From Pirellulales bacterium (GTDB lineage Bacteria; Planctomycetota; Planctomycetia; Pirellulales; JAEUIK01): a stretch of DNA of 64,000 nt. The notes beneath the pieces are model-generated. The model had not been told where the DNA came from. It made no database searches and was given only the letters and a program-made list of their open reading frames with translations. Where the stretch lies: assembly GCA_019694435.1 (NCBI GenBank), contig JAIBBZ010000004.1, positions 148,922 through 212,921 of the forward strand. Direction: 5' to 3'. Position numbers and translations under genes: made by a program. How positions within the stretch are numbered: position 1 is the stretch's first letter; each line of letters opens with the position of its first letter. Below, piece after piece: positions 27,400 to 36,326 of this stretch.

Positions 27400-30300
27400 G
27401 AGACTTATCCGCGGCGGGCGCGAGCTTCGGGTTGGGGTTGGTAATCCGGGCCAGGTAGCGGTTGCGCGGCTTGGTGCTCAACTCTTCGAGCAACTGGTAG
27501 CTGCGCTGGTCGGCATGCAGGGCCGTGACCTGGCTTTGCGGGTCGTTCAAATCGCCGAACACGATGGCCTGGGCCGGGCACGCCTGCTGGCAGGCCGACT
27601 GCACCTCGCCGTCGGCAATCGGGCGATGCTCGGTCTTGGCGACGATCTTGGCGTTTTGAATCCGCTGCACGCAGAACGTGCACTTTTCCATCACACCGCG
27701 GCTCCGCACGGTGACTTCCGGGTTGTAAAGCATCTTGAGCACCAGGTTGTCCGGTTTGCTCATCTGCTTTTGGAAGTTGAAGTAGTTGAACCGCCGCACC
27801 TTGTAGGGGCAGTTGTTCGAGCAGTACCGCGTGCCGATGCAGCGGTTGTAGACCATGTCGTTGAGGCCTTCGTCGCTGTGCACGGTTGCCGCGACGGGGC
27901 AGACCTGCTCGCACGGGGCGTCTTCGCACTGTTGGCAGGCGACCGGTTGGTGCACGACTTTGGCCTGGTCGAAATCGCCGCTGTAGTAGCGGTCGAGGCG
28001 AATCCAGTGCATTTCGCGGCCCCGGCGGACCTGTTCGCGACCCACGACCGGGATGTTGTTCTCGGCCTGGCAGGCGATCACGCAGGCATTGCACCCGATG
28101 CACTTGCTCAGGTCGATCGACATGCCCCACTTGTAATCGACGTCCGTCCGCGGACGGTCCCACAGCGAGGCGACCTCGGGCACGTGGACCACGTGCTTGG
28201 CAAAGTCGGGATGCTGCTTGAACGACTCGAGATCGGTCTCGCGGATGATCTCGGGCATCCGCTGGTCGCGTCCTTCGCTGCCGATCGCATCGAGCGCGTG
28301 GTGGTCCTGCGTGGTCGCGAGGTGATAACGCCCCGGCGTCGCGCTGACCGTCAGCCCCCGGGCAAAATCCATCGCGTCGCTGGTGCGGAAGGCGTAGAAG
28401 TCGACGCCGACCGGCTCCGTGCCGTTGGCCGTGTCACCACCCACGCTACCCACTGCCGTGCGGCCATAGCCCAGGCTCACGGTCACCGAGCCATCGGCAT
28501 GGCCCGGCATCACGTACACCGGAATGGTCGCTTCCTTGCCGCGGTATTTCAGGTGGATGATCGAGGTGTGGACGTCGTGCGTCGCGATCCCCAGGCAGTC
28601 GGCCGTGGCCTTGCTCATCAAGGCCACGTTGTCCCAGGTAACCTTGGTCATGAAGTCGGGAAGTTCTTGCAGCCACGCGATGTTCGCGTAGCGGCCGTCG
28701 TAAAGCTGGTCCGACTGACGGAAGAGGATCTCCAAGTCGTCCTTCGACACTTCCTTGGCCAACAGGTCGCCGGTGATCTCAATCGGCGGCAACTGCTGCA
28801 ACGCGGGCGTGATCGTCGGCCAATTGCTGCCGGCCCAGTAACCATCGTGCAGCGTCAATCGCCAGGCGGCATCGTTTGTGCCGCTGCCGGACAGCTCGGC
28901 GAACGTCGCCCGGACGAGGTCCTGACCAACCACCGGCGCCGCGGCCGCGTCAGTCGCCAGGGTTACGACGAGCGAGACGATGTCGGCCGTGGTGCGCCCC
29001 TGGTAGAGCGGCTCGATCAGCGGCTGCACGATGCTGTACAGCCCGTCGTAGGCGCGGGCATCGCCCCACGACTCGAGGAAGTGGGCCTGCGGCATATGCC
29101 AGGCGACCCGGTCGCCGGTTTCGTCGCGATACAGGCCCAGGTGGAACGAGTTGGGCACCTTCTCCAAGGCCTTTTCAAAGGCGAAATCGGCCGGGGCGTT
29201 GTACACGGGGTTGCCCCCGAGAATCAGCAGCGTGTCGACCTGCCCGGCATGCATCTCGTCCATGAGCGACTTGAATTCGGCCAACGGCGAGGCGAGCCCT
29301 GCGGCCGGCTCGTCGGTGTAGGCGACCGTGGTGCCGACGTTGCCCAGCGCCGCGTTCAGGCGATGCACCAGGGCATGCACCGCGGCCGGCTGACGCGAGC
29401 CGACCGCCACGACCGTGCGGCCCTTGTGCGCCACGAGATCGGCGGCCAGTTCGCGGATGAACGACGCGGCGGGCTCCTCGGCCAGGATGCCGCCTTGCGG
29501 CGGGGCATTGCGAGGGCCGTACTTATTCGCGACTTCCGTACCCAAGGCGTCGAGCACCGCGACTTCCAGGGCCACGGCCACCGCGACGACTTGCTCGTTG
29601 CGCACCGCCAGCCGATGATCGGCCATCGCCGCGGTCCGTGAGTAGTAGCTGTCGATGCTATACAGCCGGTTCATCCGGCCTTCGGTCGTCGGCACGCGCC
29701 CGGCGGCAAATTGCCGAGTGAGTTTGACGCCCTGCGGGCTGGGCCGGAGCAGATCGGCGTCGAGCGTGACGATCACGTCGGCCTGATCGAGGTTCAGATG
29801 CGTGCGGACCGGCTTGCCGAAGGCGAGTTGCGCCCCGGCCTGCACCGCGTCCTTTTGCAGCGGTTCGTACGCGACCCATTTCGCCTGCGGGAAAGCGGCA
29901 GCAAACTTCTTGCGCAGCGCCGCAAGCGTGGGCGACGACGAGGGCTCGGCCAGCACGCGCAGCCCGGCGCCCCCCACCGCGGCTCGCTTACCGATCGCCT
30001 CGCGCAGAGCCGCTTCGGCCTCGGCCCAGGTGCGCGCCACGTTTTCGCCGCGCTTGGCCGGCACTTGGCTGCGATCGGGATCGTACAACTGCAGGATGCT
30101 GGCCTGCGTGTAGATGTCGCTGGCGCCTTGATTCTGAGGGTGCTGCGGGTTGCCGTCGACCTTGATGGGACGGCCATCGAAGCTGGTCACCAACAGCCCG
30201 TGCGCTGCGCCGGAGAAGTCGGCCGCGGTTGCGTACTTGACCGGCACGCCCGGGATGCGCCCGGGCACGCGCTGCGCCTCGGGCAGAATGTTTTCTTTTT

Positions 30301-30565
30301 CCCAACGGCAACCGGCGGCCCCGGCCAAGGCGAACGAGGCGCTCATCAATTGCAGCCAGCGCCGTCGCGAAACGCCCTGTGGGAATTCGCTCGCGGCAAC
30401 CGGGAACTCCCGGTGCAGAAACTCTTCGAACTCGGGCGAGTTCTGCAAGTCGCCCAGGCTGCGCCAGTATTGCTTGCCACCGACCGGATGCTCGGTCGGG
30501 TTCGCGCCGGGGTCCTGAACGGGCTTATCCGTAGCGGGCGACGCCACGACGTCTAGCGGTGACAT
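27371..30565 (-). CDS. actB: Alternative complex III iron-sulfur subunit ActB (Tat-exported, molybdopterin-oxidoreductase-like)
   Basis: The 1064-residue protein combines two domains. Residues to about 800 resemble a molybdopterin oxidoreductase large subunit but, as known for ActB, probably bind no molybdenum cofactor. An early Tat leader lies near residue 70: [22 protein letters not shown]. From about 815 follows the ferredoxin-like part with four Cys groups: [46 protein letters not shown] and CTFCVQR...CQQACP. They hold the [4Fe-4S]/[3Fe-4S] chain to ActA. The ATG at 30565 overlaps the end of actA by 13 bases; the longer start at 30778 would run through actA. Confidence 0.95.
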   Translation of the reverse strand: MSPLDVVASPATDKPVQDPGANPTEHPVGGKQYWRSLGDLQNSPEFEEFLHREFPVAASEFPQGVSRRRWLQLMSASFALAGAAGCRWEKENILPEAQRVPGRIPGVPVKYATAADFSGAAHGLLVTSFDGRPIKVDGNPQHPQNQGASDIYTQASILQLYDPDRSQVPAKRGENVARTWAEAEAALREAIGKRAAVGGAGLRVLAEPSSSPTLAALRKKFAAAFPQAKWVAYEPLQKDAVQAGAQLAFGKPVRTHLNLDQADVIVTLDADLLRPSPQGVKLTRQFAAGRVPTTEGRMNRLYSIDSYYSRTAAMADHRLAVRNEQVVAVAVALEVAVLDALGTEVANKYGPRNAPPQGGILAEEPAASFIRELAADLVAHKGRTVVAVGSRQPAAVHALVHRLNAALGNVGTTVAYTDEPAAGLASPLAEFKSLMDEMHAGQVDTLLILGGNPVYNAPADFAFEKALEKVPNSFHLGLYRDETGDRVAWHMPQAHFLESWGDARAYDGLYSIVQPLIEPLYQGRTTADIVSLVVTLATDAAAAPVVGQDLVRATFAELSGSGTNDAAWRLTLHDGYWAGSNWPTITPALQQLPPIEITGDLLAKEVSKDDLEILFRQSDQLYDGRYANIAWLQELPDFMTKVTWDNVALMSKATADCLGIATHDVHTSIIHLKYRGKEATIPVYVMPGHADGSVTVSLGYGRTAVGSVGGDTANGTEPVGVDFYAFRTSDAMDFARGLTVSATPGRYHLATTQDHHALDAIGSEGRDQRMPEIIRETDLESFKQHPDFAKHVVHVPEVASLWDRPRTDVDYKWGMSIDLSKCIGCNACVIACQAENNIPVVGREQVRRGREMHWIRLDRYYSGDFDQAKVVHQPVACQQCEDAPCEQVCPVAATVHSDEGLNDMVYNRCIGTRYCSNNCPYKVRRFNYFNFQKQMSKPDNLVLKMLYNPEVTVRSRGVMEKCTFCVQRIQNAKIVAKTEHRPIADGEVQSACQQACPAQAIVFGDLNDPQSQVTALHADQRSYQLLEELSTKPRNRYLARITNPNPKLAPAADKSHEQHSPAHV

Positions 30566-31212
30566 GTCGAACAGTCCGTCGAAGGATGAATGTTGTTGGC
30601 GTCGGCGATCTGCTGGCCCAATTCGCGCGGGTCGTCCTGCGGCTGCCAGGCCAGATTGGTGATCTGGTCCTGAGGCCTCAGGTGCGGATGCGGATCGCGG
30701 TGGCAATCGAGGCACCAGCCCATGCTCAGCGGCTTCTGCTGCTTGACGACCTCCATCGTGTCGATCCGGCCGTGGCACTCGACGCAGCTCACACCCCGGG
30801 TGACGTGGGCTCGATGATTGAAGTAGGCGTAGTCAGGCAGATCGTGCACCTTGACCCAGGGGACCGGATCGCCGGATTCATACGCCTGGCGGATCGGCGC
30901 CAAGGCTTCGCTGGTCGTCTTGACCAGTGAGTGGCAATTCATGCACGTCGCCGTGGCCGGGACGGCCGCAAACGCGGCCTTCTCGACCGTCGTGTGACAG
31001 TAGCGACAGTCCATGCCGAGCTTGCCCGCGTGCAACGCGTGGCTGAACGGCACCGGCTGGATGGGTGCATAGCCGACGTCGGTCGTGCTCGGTGAGGCGC
31101 CGAAGCCGACCACTGCCACCAGATACACCGGCGTGATCAGCACTGCGGCGGCGATCAGCGGGCGCAGCTTGTCGACCCAAAGTGGAAATACGAAGCGGTC
31201 TGAGTTGCTCAC
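30553..31212 (-). CDS. actA: Alternative complex III pentahaem cytochrome c subunit ActA
   Basis: The 219-residue product has one N-terminal membrane helix (LRPLIAAAVLITPVYLVAVVGF) and five CxxCH haem sites in order: CRYCH, CMNCH, CVECH, CLDCH and CSTCH, the last at the C-terminus. Extra His residues (FSHALHAGKLG, FNHRAHVTRG) are likely axial ligands. ActA receives electrons from the ActB clusters. I chose the GTG at 31212 (VSNSDRFVFPLW). An in-frame ATG at 31293 would add 27 residues, but about 60% of their codons end in A or T, unlike coding sequence here, and family members start near RFVFPxW. First gene of the 14 kb operon. Confidence 0.9.
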   Translation of the reverse strand: MSNSDRFVFPLWVDKLRPLIAAAVLITPVYLVAVVGFGASPSTTDVGYAPIQPVPFSHALHAGKLGMDCRYCHTTVEKAAFAAVPATATCMNCHSLVKTTSEALAPIRQAYESGDPVPWVKVHDLPDYAYFNHRAHVTRGVSCVECHGRIDTMEVVKQQKPLSMGWCLDCHRDPHPHLRPQDQITNLAWQPQDDPRELGQQIADANNIHPSTDCSTCHR

Positions 31213-31631
31213 GGCAATCGCTTCATCTGCAAGAGTTCGTCCGTCTGTGCCCCGAGAGCGACGTGTTTGCTCTGGTGGCAGGTCGTCGGCCATTGACGCT
31301 CGATATCCGGAACCCGGTCCATGTCTCCCTGACCGAGCCCTCCCGCACGTCGATCGCTCTAGCCGGCGCTTCACGTAAGCACAGAGTGTGCTCGCGTGTT
31401 TTGAGTCCGCGGTATCCTAATGTTGCAAGCGCGAATCCGGCATGCGGCAAATCGTCGCACAAATTGCCCGCAGAAGTGCGCCCATCACATTGCGCCCGTT
31501 GAAGATAGGACAACGCCTTTGCGCGTGTCCAGTCGATTTTGATCGCGACGACTGGACCGCCGTGCACGGGTGAGAATTACCGCTGATCTTGATGCGCAGC
31601 GTCGCACGAAGGCGGTCGTCCGCGACCAGCG
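31213..31631 (-). other. 419-base leader upstream of the respiratory operon
   Basis: This gap between the regA stop and actA is clearly less GC-rich than the genes and should hold the operon promoter, read on the minus strand. I could not find a convincing -35/-10 pair, sigma-54 or FNR site. A weak dyad GCGGT-N6-GTCGC (minus strand, 31545-31560) resembles the GCGNC/GNCGC half-sites described for PrrA/RegA but differs by one base. No gene-like frame was seen. It may also carry the regA terminator. Confidence 0.45.
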
Positions 31632-32219
31632 TCAATCGGGCGCGAGTTTGTGCAGTTTGCGCTGCAAGGAGCGGCGGTGAATGCCCAGCCGTCGCGCTGC
31701 TTCGGAGATGTTGTTACCGCAGTCGGCCAGCACCCGTTGAATGTGTTCCCACTCAGCTCGGGCAAGTGAGGGGGCTTGGTAATCGTCGGGCATTTGGGAA
31801 GCGCTCGCGCCTTCGCCGTGTTCGGCCTTGAAGGCGGCCAGCACTTCGTCGGCGTCGGCCGGCTTGGGCAGGTAGTTGGCCGCGCCAAGGCGCATAGCCT
31901 CGACCGCCGTAGCAATGCTGCCGAAACCGGTCAGTACGACGACTTTCATGTCGGATCGCAGTTGCAACAGGTCACGCAGCAATTCCAGGCCGCTAGGGCC
32001 AGGCATCCGTAGATCGACCACCGCCAGGTCGGGGGTCTGGGCCCGGGCCAGTTCGAGCGCCTCGTCGTAGTTGGCGGCGGCCCGCACTCGCAACCCGCGG
32101 CTGGCCATGGCGCGCGCCATGCGCTCGCGCAGGATTTCATTGTCATCCACCACCAGCAACGAACAGCCCGCAAACGGGTTGGGCTCGCCGTTGGTGACCG
32201 GCTGGGCAGGGTTGGTCAT
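31632..32219 (-). CDS. regA: RegA/PrrA-family redox response regulator
   Basis: The 195-residue protein has a receiver domain (LLVVDDNEILRERMARAM, phospho-acceptor Asp69 in AVVDLRMPG, the Thr in LTGFGSIATAV, Lys in YLPKPADADEV) and a short Fis-type DNA-binding C-terminus. TGFGSIATAVEAMRLGA plus EWEHIQRVL and RRLGIHRRSLQRKLHKLAP are near-identical in pattern to proteobacterial RegA/PrrA/ActR, which regulates respiration, photosynthesis and CO2/N2 fixation. Length matches (about 180-195). It lies just upstream of, and on the same strand as, the ACIII-caa3 operon and 74 bases after a DUF1569 gene. I use the ATG at 32219; the longer upstream frame overlaps that gene. Confidence 0.93.
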   Translation of the reverse strand: MTNPAQPVTNGEPNPFAGCSLLVVDDNEILRERMARAMASRGLRVRAAANYDEALELARAQTPDLAVVDLRMPGPSGLELLRDLLQLRSDMKVVVLTGFGSIATAVEAMRLGAANYLPKPADADEVLAAFKAEHGEGASASQMPDDYQAPSLARAEWEHIQRVLADCGNNISEAARRLGIHRRSLQRKLHKLAPD

Positions 32220-32293
32220 CGCTTCGATCTCCCGAGCTGTGGTCCAATCGCATGGTTCGCGAGCCTGAATCGGCCGGGAACGCAGGGCTGCGG

Positions 32294-32785
32294 TTAACTT
32301 TTTTCCGGAATCAGAAAACTCAAATGCAACTCCGAGTGTCGCAAGGTTAACTTTTCCCATTCGGCCCGCGTGAGCTTGCCGAACACCGGGTGGGGATATC
32401 GGGGCGTTTCGGCTTGAAATCGCCGAAACGCTTCGCGCAACATCGCCACACCCTGCTCGTCCGGAGTGTCGGGCGGGAGGAATTCTTCCGCTACCTTGCC
32501 ACGCAGCTGGTAGCCGGGCTTCATTTCCCGGAACACCTGCGGCAGGACGAAGTGTTTGGCCACGAAGCGCACCGGCCAGGGTTGCAGCGACCGCGTGGGG
32601 GCCAGCGCCACCGTGACGGCGGCGCCCAAATGGTTGCAGACTTGTCCCAGCGTCCAATTGCCGCTGCGCCGGTAACCGTCACGCAGCAAGTGCTCGGCGT
32701 CAGCCAGCACTTCGTCGAGCGAGTTGAATCGCAATTTGCGCCGCCCGGACGGCGGCGATTGGAGAGCGGCGGGCGTGGTGGACAT
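32294..32785 (-). CDS. DUF1569 protein (DinB-like fold), between regB and regA
   Basis: The 163-residue protein has the DUF1569 pattern: RFNSLDEVLADAEHLL, SGNWTLGQVCNHLG, and HPVFGKLTRAEWEKLTLRHSELHLSFL. Conserved His residues (NHLG, RHSELH) probably bind a metal in the DinB/YfiT four-helix fold. The function of the family is unknown. The gene sits in the same direction between the RegB kinase and the RegA regulator, so the three may be cotranscribed, although a 149-base gap separates it from regB. A second copy lies at 41691. ATG 32785 was preferred to a longer start at 32830. Confidence 0.82.
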   Translation of the reverse strand: MSTTPAALQSPPSGRRKLRFNSLDEVLADAEHLLRDGYRRSGNWTLGQVCNHLGAAVTVALAPTRSLQPWPVRFVAKHFVLPQVFREMKPGYQLRGKVAEEFLPPDTPDEQGVAMLREAFRRFQAETPRYPHPVFGKLTRAEWEKLTLRHSELHLSFLIPEKS

Positions 32786-32934
32786 AGACGCAATTCCCTG
32801 CGGCTGGCCCCCTTCGGGTCGGTGGCGCACTGTCTACGAGTGTATCGCGCGCTGCAGCCATAAACCACCGAGCCGGTAAGCGTTCGCTGGCGGCGTGTAA
32901 TATCACGTCGACAACTGGCATTTGAGTGCCGGGC

Positions 32935-34323
32935 TCACCGCTCGCAGGGGAGCGTGATCGTCGCCGTGGTACCTTCGCCCGAGACGCTCGACAGCTCCAA
33001 GCTGCCGCCGAGCCGTTCGATCACCCGCCGCGTAATGAACAACCCCAGTCCCATGCCTTGGCCCGGTTCTTTGGTGGTGAAAAACGGCTCGCCGGCCCGG
33101 GCCAGGATCTCCGGCGGCATGCCGGTGCCCGAGTCGCGAATCACGATGCGGACCATCTTCCCCAGCGGCTCGGCCGACAGTCGCACGCGGCCGGCATTGG
33201 GCGACGCATCGAGCGCATTGCGCAACACGACTCGTAATGATTGTGCCAAGGCGTGTTGGGGAACATGCAGGCGGCGCTCGCGTGCGGCCGACGAGATGTC
33301 GACCTCCACGCGCTCCGGCTCGCGCAGCCCGTCGAAGGTGCGCTCGATCAACTCGGCCAGGGACAGCGTGAGGATCTTTTCGCCGACACTTTCGCCGGCG
33401 CGGTTGGCCATCAGGTCGAGGATTTCCCGGCACCGGCCCACCTCGCGCCGAATGAGTTGGGCGTCTTGGACCGTGGGCTCGGCCACGCCATCGCGCACCA
33501 ATTGCAGCTCTAGTTCGCGGGCCACGACCGCGATGGTCGACAACGGCGAGGCCAGTTCGTGGGCAGCGCCGGCCGCCAACGTGGCCAGTGCTTCGAGCTT
33601 TTGCGATTGCGCGCGCCGTTGCTGCTCGGTGCTCAGCTCGCTCTCGCGCCGGGCCAGCTCGGCCGTCGCGCGCGTAATGAAATACACGAGAAACAGTGCC
33701 GCTCCGCTGAGAGCAAACCACAGGCCCTGTGTGCGGACCAGCTGGGCTTTGTGATCGTCATCGTGTGTGGCCGCGGCATCCGGCAGCCAGATCGTCGCCA
33801 AGGCAGGCAGGGGGCGATGAAAGTTCAGCAACGTCGTAAAGCACACGACCGCCAGCGCCGCCAGCCACAGCGTCCAGCGCGGCTTGAGCACCACCGCCGC
33901 CAGCGAAATGTTGACCAGGTAGAAGATGCAGAACGGGTTCTCGGGTCCGCCGGTCAAATAGAGCAAACCGGTCAACAGCAGGATGTCCAGCATCATCACC
34001 AGGCCCAGCAGACGCTGGGCCAGTACGTGGGTCTGCTCCCAACTGCGCACGGCCACGGCCCGGCGGAACCACCAGGCAAACGCCGCATTGGTGACAAACT
34101 CGATCGCAATAATGCCCGCCAACTCGGCCAACGGCAGCTCGATCCCCAGCCAGCAGCGCACGACGCCGATCGTTACGAGTTGGCCCACGCCCGCGGCCCA
34201 GCGCAGAGCCAACAGCCAGCGGATGTTGATGCGGACCCGTTCCAGCGTCGGGTTGTCGCTACGGCCGGCGGTGGCGGGCACAAAGGCCGAGATCAATTGG
34301 CGAACCAGCGAGACGTCGGTCAT
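32935..34323 (-). CDS. regB: RegB/PrrB-family redox-sensing histidine kinase
   Basis: The 462-residue kinase has six hydrophobic helices in its first 220 residues, a HisKA/H-box and a HATPase domain. Three RegB hallmarks are present. The quinone-site motif GGPENPF is at 125-131 between helices. The H-box is GAAHELASPLSTI, with His255 as phospho-acceptor. The redox-box cysteine Cys298 is in EVGRCREILDLM, 43 residues after the His (40 in Rhodobacter RegB). The N and G boxes are NALDAS, DSGTGMP and GQGMGLGLFI. Thus it should sense ubiquinone/menaquinone redox state and a disulfide switch, and phosphorylate RegA. Outside proteobacteria such full conservation is notable. The ATG at 34323 was chosen. 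Confidence 0.94.
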   Translation of the reverse strand: MTDVSLVRQLISAFVPATAGRSDNPTLERVRINIRWLLALRWAAGVGQLVTIGVVRCWLGIELPLAELAGIIAIEFVTNAAFAWWFRRAVAVRSWEQTHVLAQRLLGLVMMLDILLLTGLLYLTGGPENPFCIFYLVNISLAAVVLKPRWTLWLAALAVVCFTTLLNFHRPLPALATIWLPDAAATHDDDHKAQLVRTQGLWFALSGAALFLVYFITRATAELARRESELSTEQQRRAQSQKLEALATLAAGAAHELASPLSTIAVVARELELQLVRDGVAEPTVQDAQLIRREVGRCREILDLMANRAGESVGEKILTLSLAELIERTFDGLREPERVEVDISSAARERRLHVPQHALAQSLRVVLRNALDASPNAGRVRLSAEPLGKMVRIVIRDSGTGMPPEILARAGEPFFTTKEPGQGMGLGLFITRRVIERLGGSLELSSVSGEGTTATITLPCER

Positions 34324-34412
34324 GGTCGCGATTATTAAGCCCGGCCCACCCCTCGGCAATGCAATGCGACTCCAGCGCGCGTTGGTCGGCGGCGCGGTAT
34401 GATGGGCGACGC

Positions 34413-35780
34413 ATGGCCGTCACTCCCTTATCCCGGGTGCTTTCGCGCCGCCATTTCTTGCAGATTGGCGGTTGGAGTCTTGGTGCCGGTGCAGGGCTAG
34501 GGCTGTCCCAATTGCTGGCCGCTCAGACGCAGGCCCAGGCGCCCGCGCCGCGGGCCGACGCCTGTATCTTGCTGTTCCTCAACGGCGGTCCCAGCCATCT
34601 CGACATGTGGGACATGAAGCCCGATGCCCCGGACGGCATCCGCGGCGAATTCAAGCCGATTGCGACGAGCGTGCCCGGCTACACGATGTGCGAGTTATTG
34701 CCGCGCTTGGCAGCCCTGGCCGACCAGGCAACGGTGGTCCGCTCGATGCATCACGGCGTCAACAATGCCCACGCCGCGGCCGTCTACGCGGCACTCACGG
34801 GCCACGACCGCGGCGAACAGGGCGGCGGCACGCAGCCGACCGACAATCCCGCGCCCGGTTCGGTGCTCGCCAAGCTGCGCCCACCGCGGCAGGCGGTACT
34901 GCCGCACGTGACGCTGCCCTATGTGACGAAGGAGGGCGCCGGCGGACCTCCGCAACCGGGGTTCTTCGGCGGCTACCTGGGCACGGCCTATGATCCGTTG
35001 TTCGTGGTCAACGATCCAAACGCCGACAACTTCTCGGTCGATGAGTTGAATCTGCGCGCCGACATGACGCCAGATCGTCTGGCCGCGCGGCAAGGTTTGT
35101 TCGCCGGGCTTTCGGCAGCCGCCGGCGGCGATGCGGGCCTGGCGGCCTGGGAAGCGATGAACGCGCACCAGCGACGCGCCTTTGATTTGCTCCGTTCGAC
35201 CGCGATGCGCGAAGCCTTCGCGCTGTCGCGCGAGCCGGACCCCGTGCGCGAGGCCTACGGTCGTAATATTTATGGTCAGAGCGTGTTGCTGGCGCGGCGG
35301 CTGATCGAGGCCGGCACGCGGCTGGTGTGTGTCTCCTGGGCCCCCGATGCGAACGCCACCTGGGACACGCACGGCGGCAACTTCCAGCGGTTGCGCGACT
35401 CGCTGTTGCCGCAGCTCGACGCCGCGTGCGGCAGCCTGGTCGTCGACTTGCGCGATCGCGGTCTGCTCGAGCGGACGGTCGTCGCGGTGATGGGCGATTT
35501 CGGCCGCACGCCGAAGATCAACGCCTCGGCCGGGCGCGACCACTGGAACTATTGCTACAGCGTGATGATGTTCGGCGGCGGTTTTCGCCAGGGACTGATC
35601 TACGGGGCCAGCGACAAGATCGGCGCGTTTCCGGCGCTCGACCCCATCACCCCCGGCCACTTGATTTCGACGCTCTACCACGCGCTCGGCATTCCACCGG
35701 AGCTGGAATTGCACGACCGTCTCGACCGCCCCCATCGCCTGGTTCCCACCGGCGAAGTGGTGCCGGAGCTGCTGAGCTAG
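34413..35780 (+). CDS. DUF1501 protein with twin-arginine leader (second copy)
   Basis: The 455-residue product has a Tat-type leader (LSRRHFLQIGGWSLGAGAGLGL) and a DUF1501 body: CILLFLNGGPSHLDMWDMKP, RSMHHGVNNAHAA, VSWAPDANATWDTHGG, GDFGRTPKIN, AGRDHWNYCYSV. Function is only known by superfamily (alkaline-phosphatase-like). It is not an adjacent duplicate of the copy at 5656-7095; the two differ in length and detail. No DUF1549/DUF1553 partner is present. It is divergent from regB. Its stop shares the palindrome CTAG with the stop of the convergent thioesterase gene. Confidence 0.88.
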   Translation: MAVTPLSRVLSRRHFLQIGGWSLGAGAGLGLSQLLAAQTQAQAPAPRADACILLFLNGGPSHLDMWDMKPDAPDGIRGEFKPIATSVPGYTMCELLPRLAALADQATVVRSMHHGVNNAHAAAVYAALTGHDRGEQGGGTQPTDNPAPGSVLAKLRPPRQAVLPHVTLPYVTKEGAGGPPQPGFFGGYLGTAYDPLFVVNDPNADNFSVDELNLRADMTPDRLAARQGLFAGLSAAAGGDAGLAAWEAMNAHQRRAFDLLRSTAMREAFALSREPDPVREAYGRNIYGQSVLLARRLIEAGTRLVCVSWAPDANATWDTHGGNFQRLRDSLLPQLDAACGSLVVDLRDRGLLERTVVAVMGDFGRTPKINASAGRDHWNYCYSVMMFGGGFRQGLIYGASDKIGAFPALDPITPGHLISTLYHALGIPPELELHDRLDRPHRLVPTGEVVPELLS

Positions 35781-36214
35781 CCGGTCACCAGTGCTTGCAG
35801 CGCTGCGCGAATCGATGCGGGGATCGACGTCGGGCGGCGCGCCGTGCGCTCGACAAACACATGCACAAAATGCCCCTCGGCCAGGGGGCGCGATTCACCC
35901 TCGCGAAAAATGCCGATTTCGTAACGCACGCTGGATCGCCCCAAATGGGCGACCCGCAGGCCGGCGACCAACGGCTCCGGAAAACGAGCCGGGGCAAAAT
36001 ACCGGCATTGGCTTTCGACGCACAGGCCGATGGCCGCGCCCTCTTGCAGATCGAGCCCGCCGGCGCGAATCAGGTACTCGTTGATCACCGTGTCGAAATA
36101 GGCGTAGAAGACGACGTTGTTCACGTGGCCGTAGACGTCGTTATCGAGCCACCGCGTGGGGATCGGCAGGCGGTGTGCGTAATGTGCAAGCGTCGTGGCC
36201 GGGGTGGCGGGCAT
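35777..36214 (-). CDS. Hotdog-fold acyl-CoA thioesterase (4-hydroxybenzoyl-CoA thioesterase type)
   Basis: The 145-residue protein is a typical single hotdog domain. The active-site loop is TRWLDNDVYGHVNNVVFYAYF, where the Asp before GHVNN acts as general base or nucleophile in the 4HBT/YbgC group. Then come ESQCRYFAPARFPEPLVAGL and VRYEIGIFREGESRPLAEGHFVHVFV. It hydrolyses acyl- or aryl-CoA thioesters; the specific substrate cannot be read. It starts at ATG 36214 and stands alone, ending tail-to-tail with the DUF1501 gene with a 4-base overlap. Confidence 0.88.
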   Translation of the reverse strand: MPATPATTLAHYAHRLPIPTRWLDNDVYGHVNNVVFYAYFDTVINEYLIRAGGLDLQEGAAIGLCVESQCRYFAPARFPEPLVAGLRVAHLGRSSVRYEIGIFREGESRPLAEGHFVHVFVERTARRPTSIPASIRAALQALVTG

Positions 36215-36281
36215 GGCGGCGACTCGATGCGGATCCGCTCGCGGGTTTTTGGGCGCATGCGTATCCTAGCATGGGTTTGTC

Positions 36282-36302
36282 CTGCCCGGTTCGGTCGGGC
36301 AG
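36282..36302. promoter_or_regulatory. Short hairpin in the leader of the PAS kinase
   Basis: A 7-bp perfect inverted repeat (CTGCCCG-GTTCGGT-CGGGCAG) lies 24 bases before the kinase ATG, ending 14 bases upstream of its GGAGG site. It could be an operator or an RNA hairpin that affects initiation. No T-run follows, so it is not a simple terminator. Confidence 0.4.
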
Positions 36303-36326
36303 TCACAGGATTCGGAGGCCAACCGA

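Noticed and set aside
27365..29641. A 758-residue plus-strand frame opposite actB
   Set aside because: It is antisense to the iron-sulfur subunit with four Cys clusters and has no family features.
31381..31440. Candidate promoter TTGCAA/TAGGAT before actA
   Set aside because: The two hexamers are only three bases apart, and no -35 fits TAGGAT at 16-18 bases.
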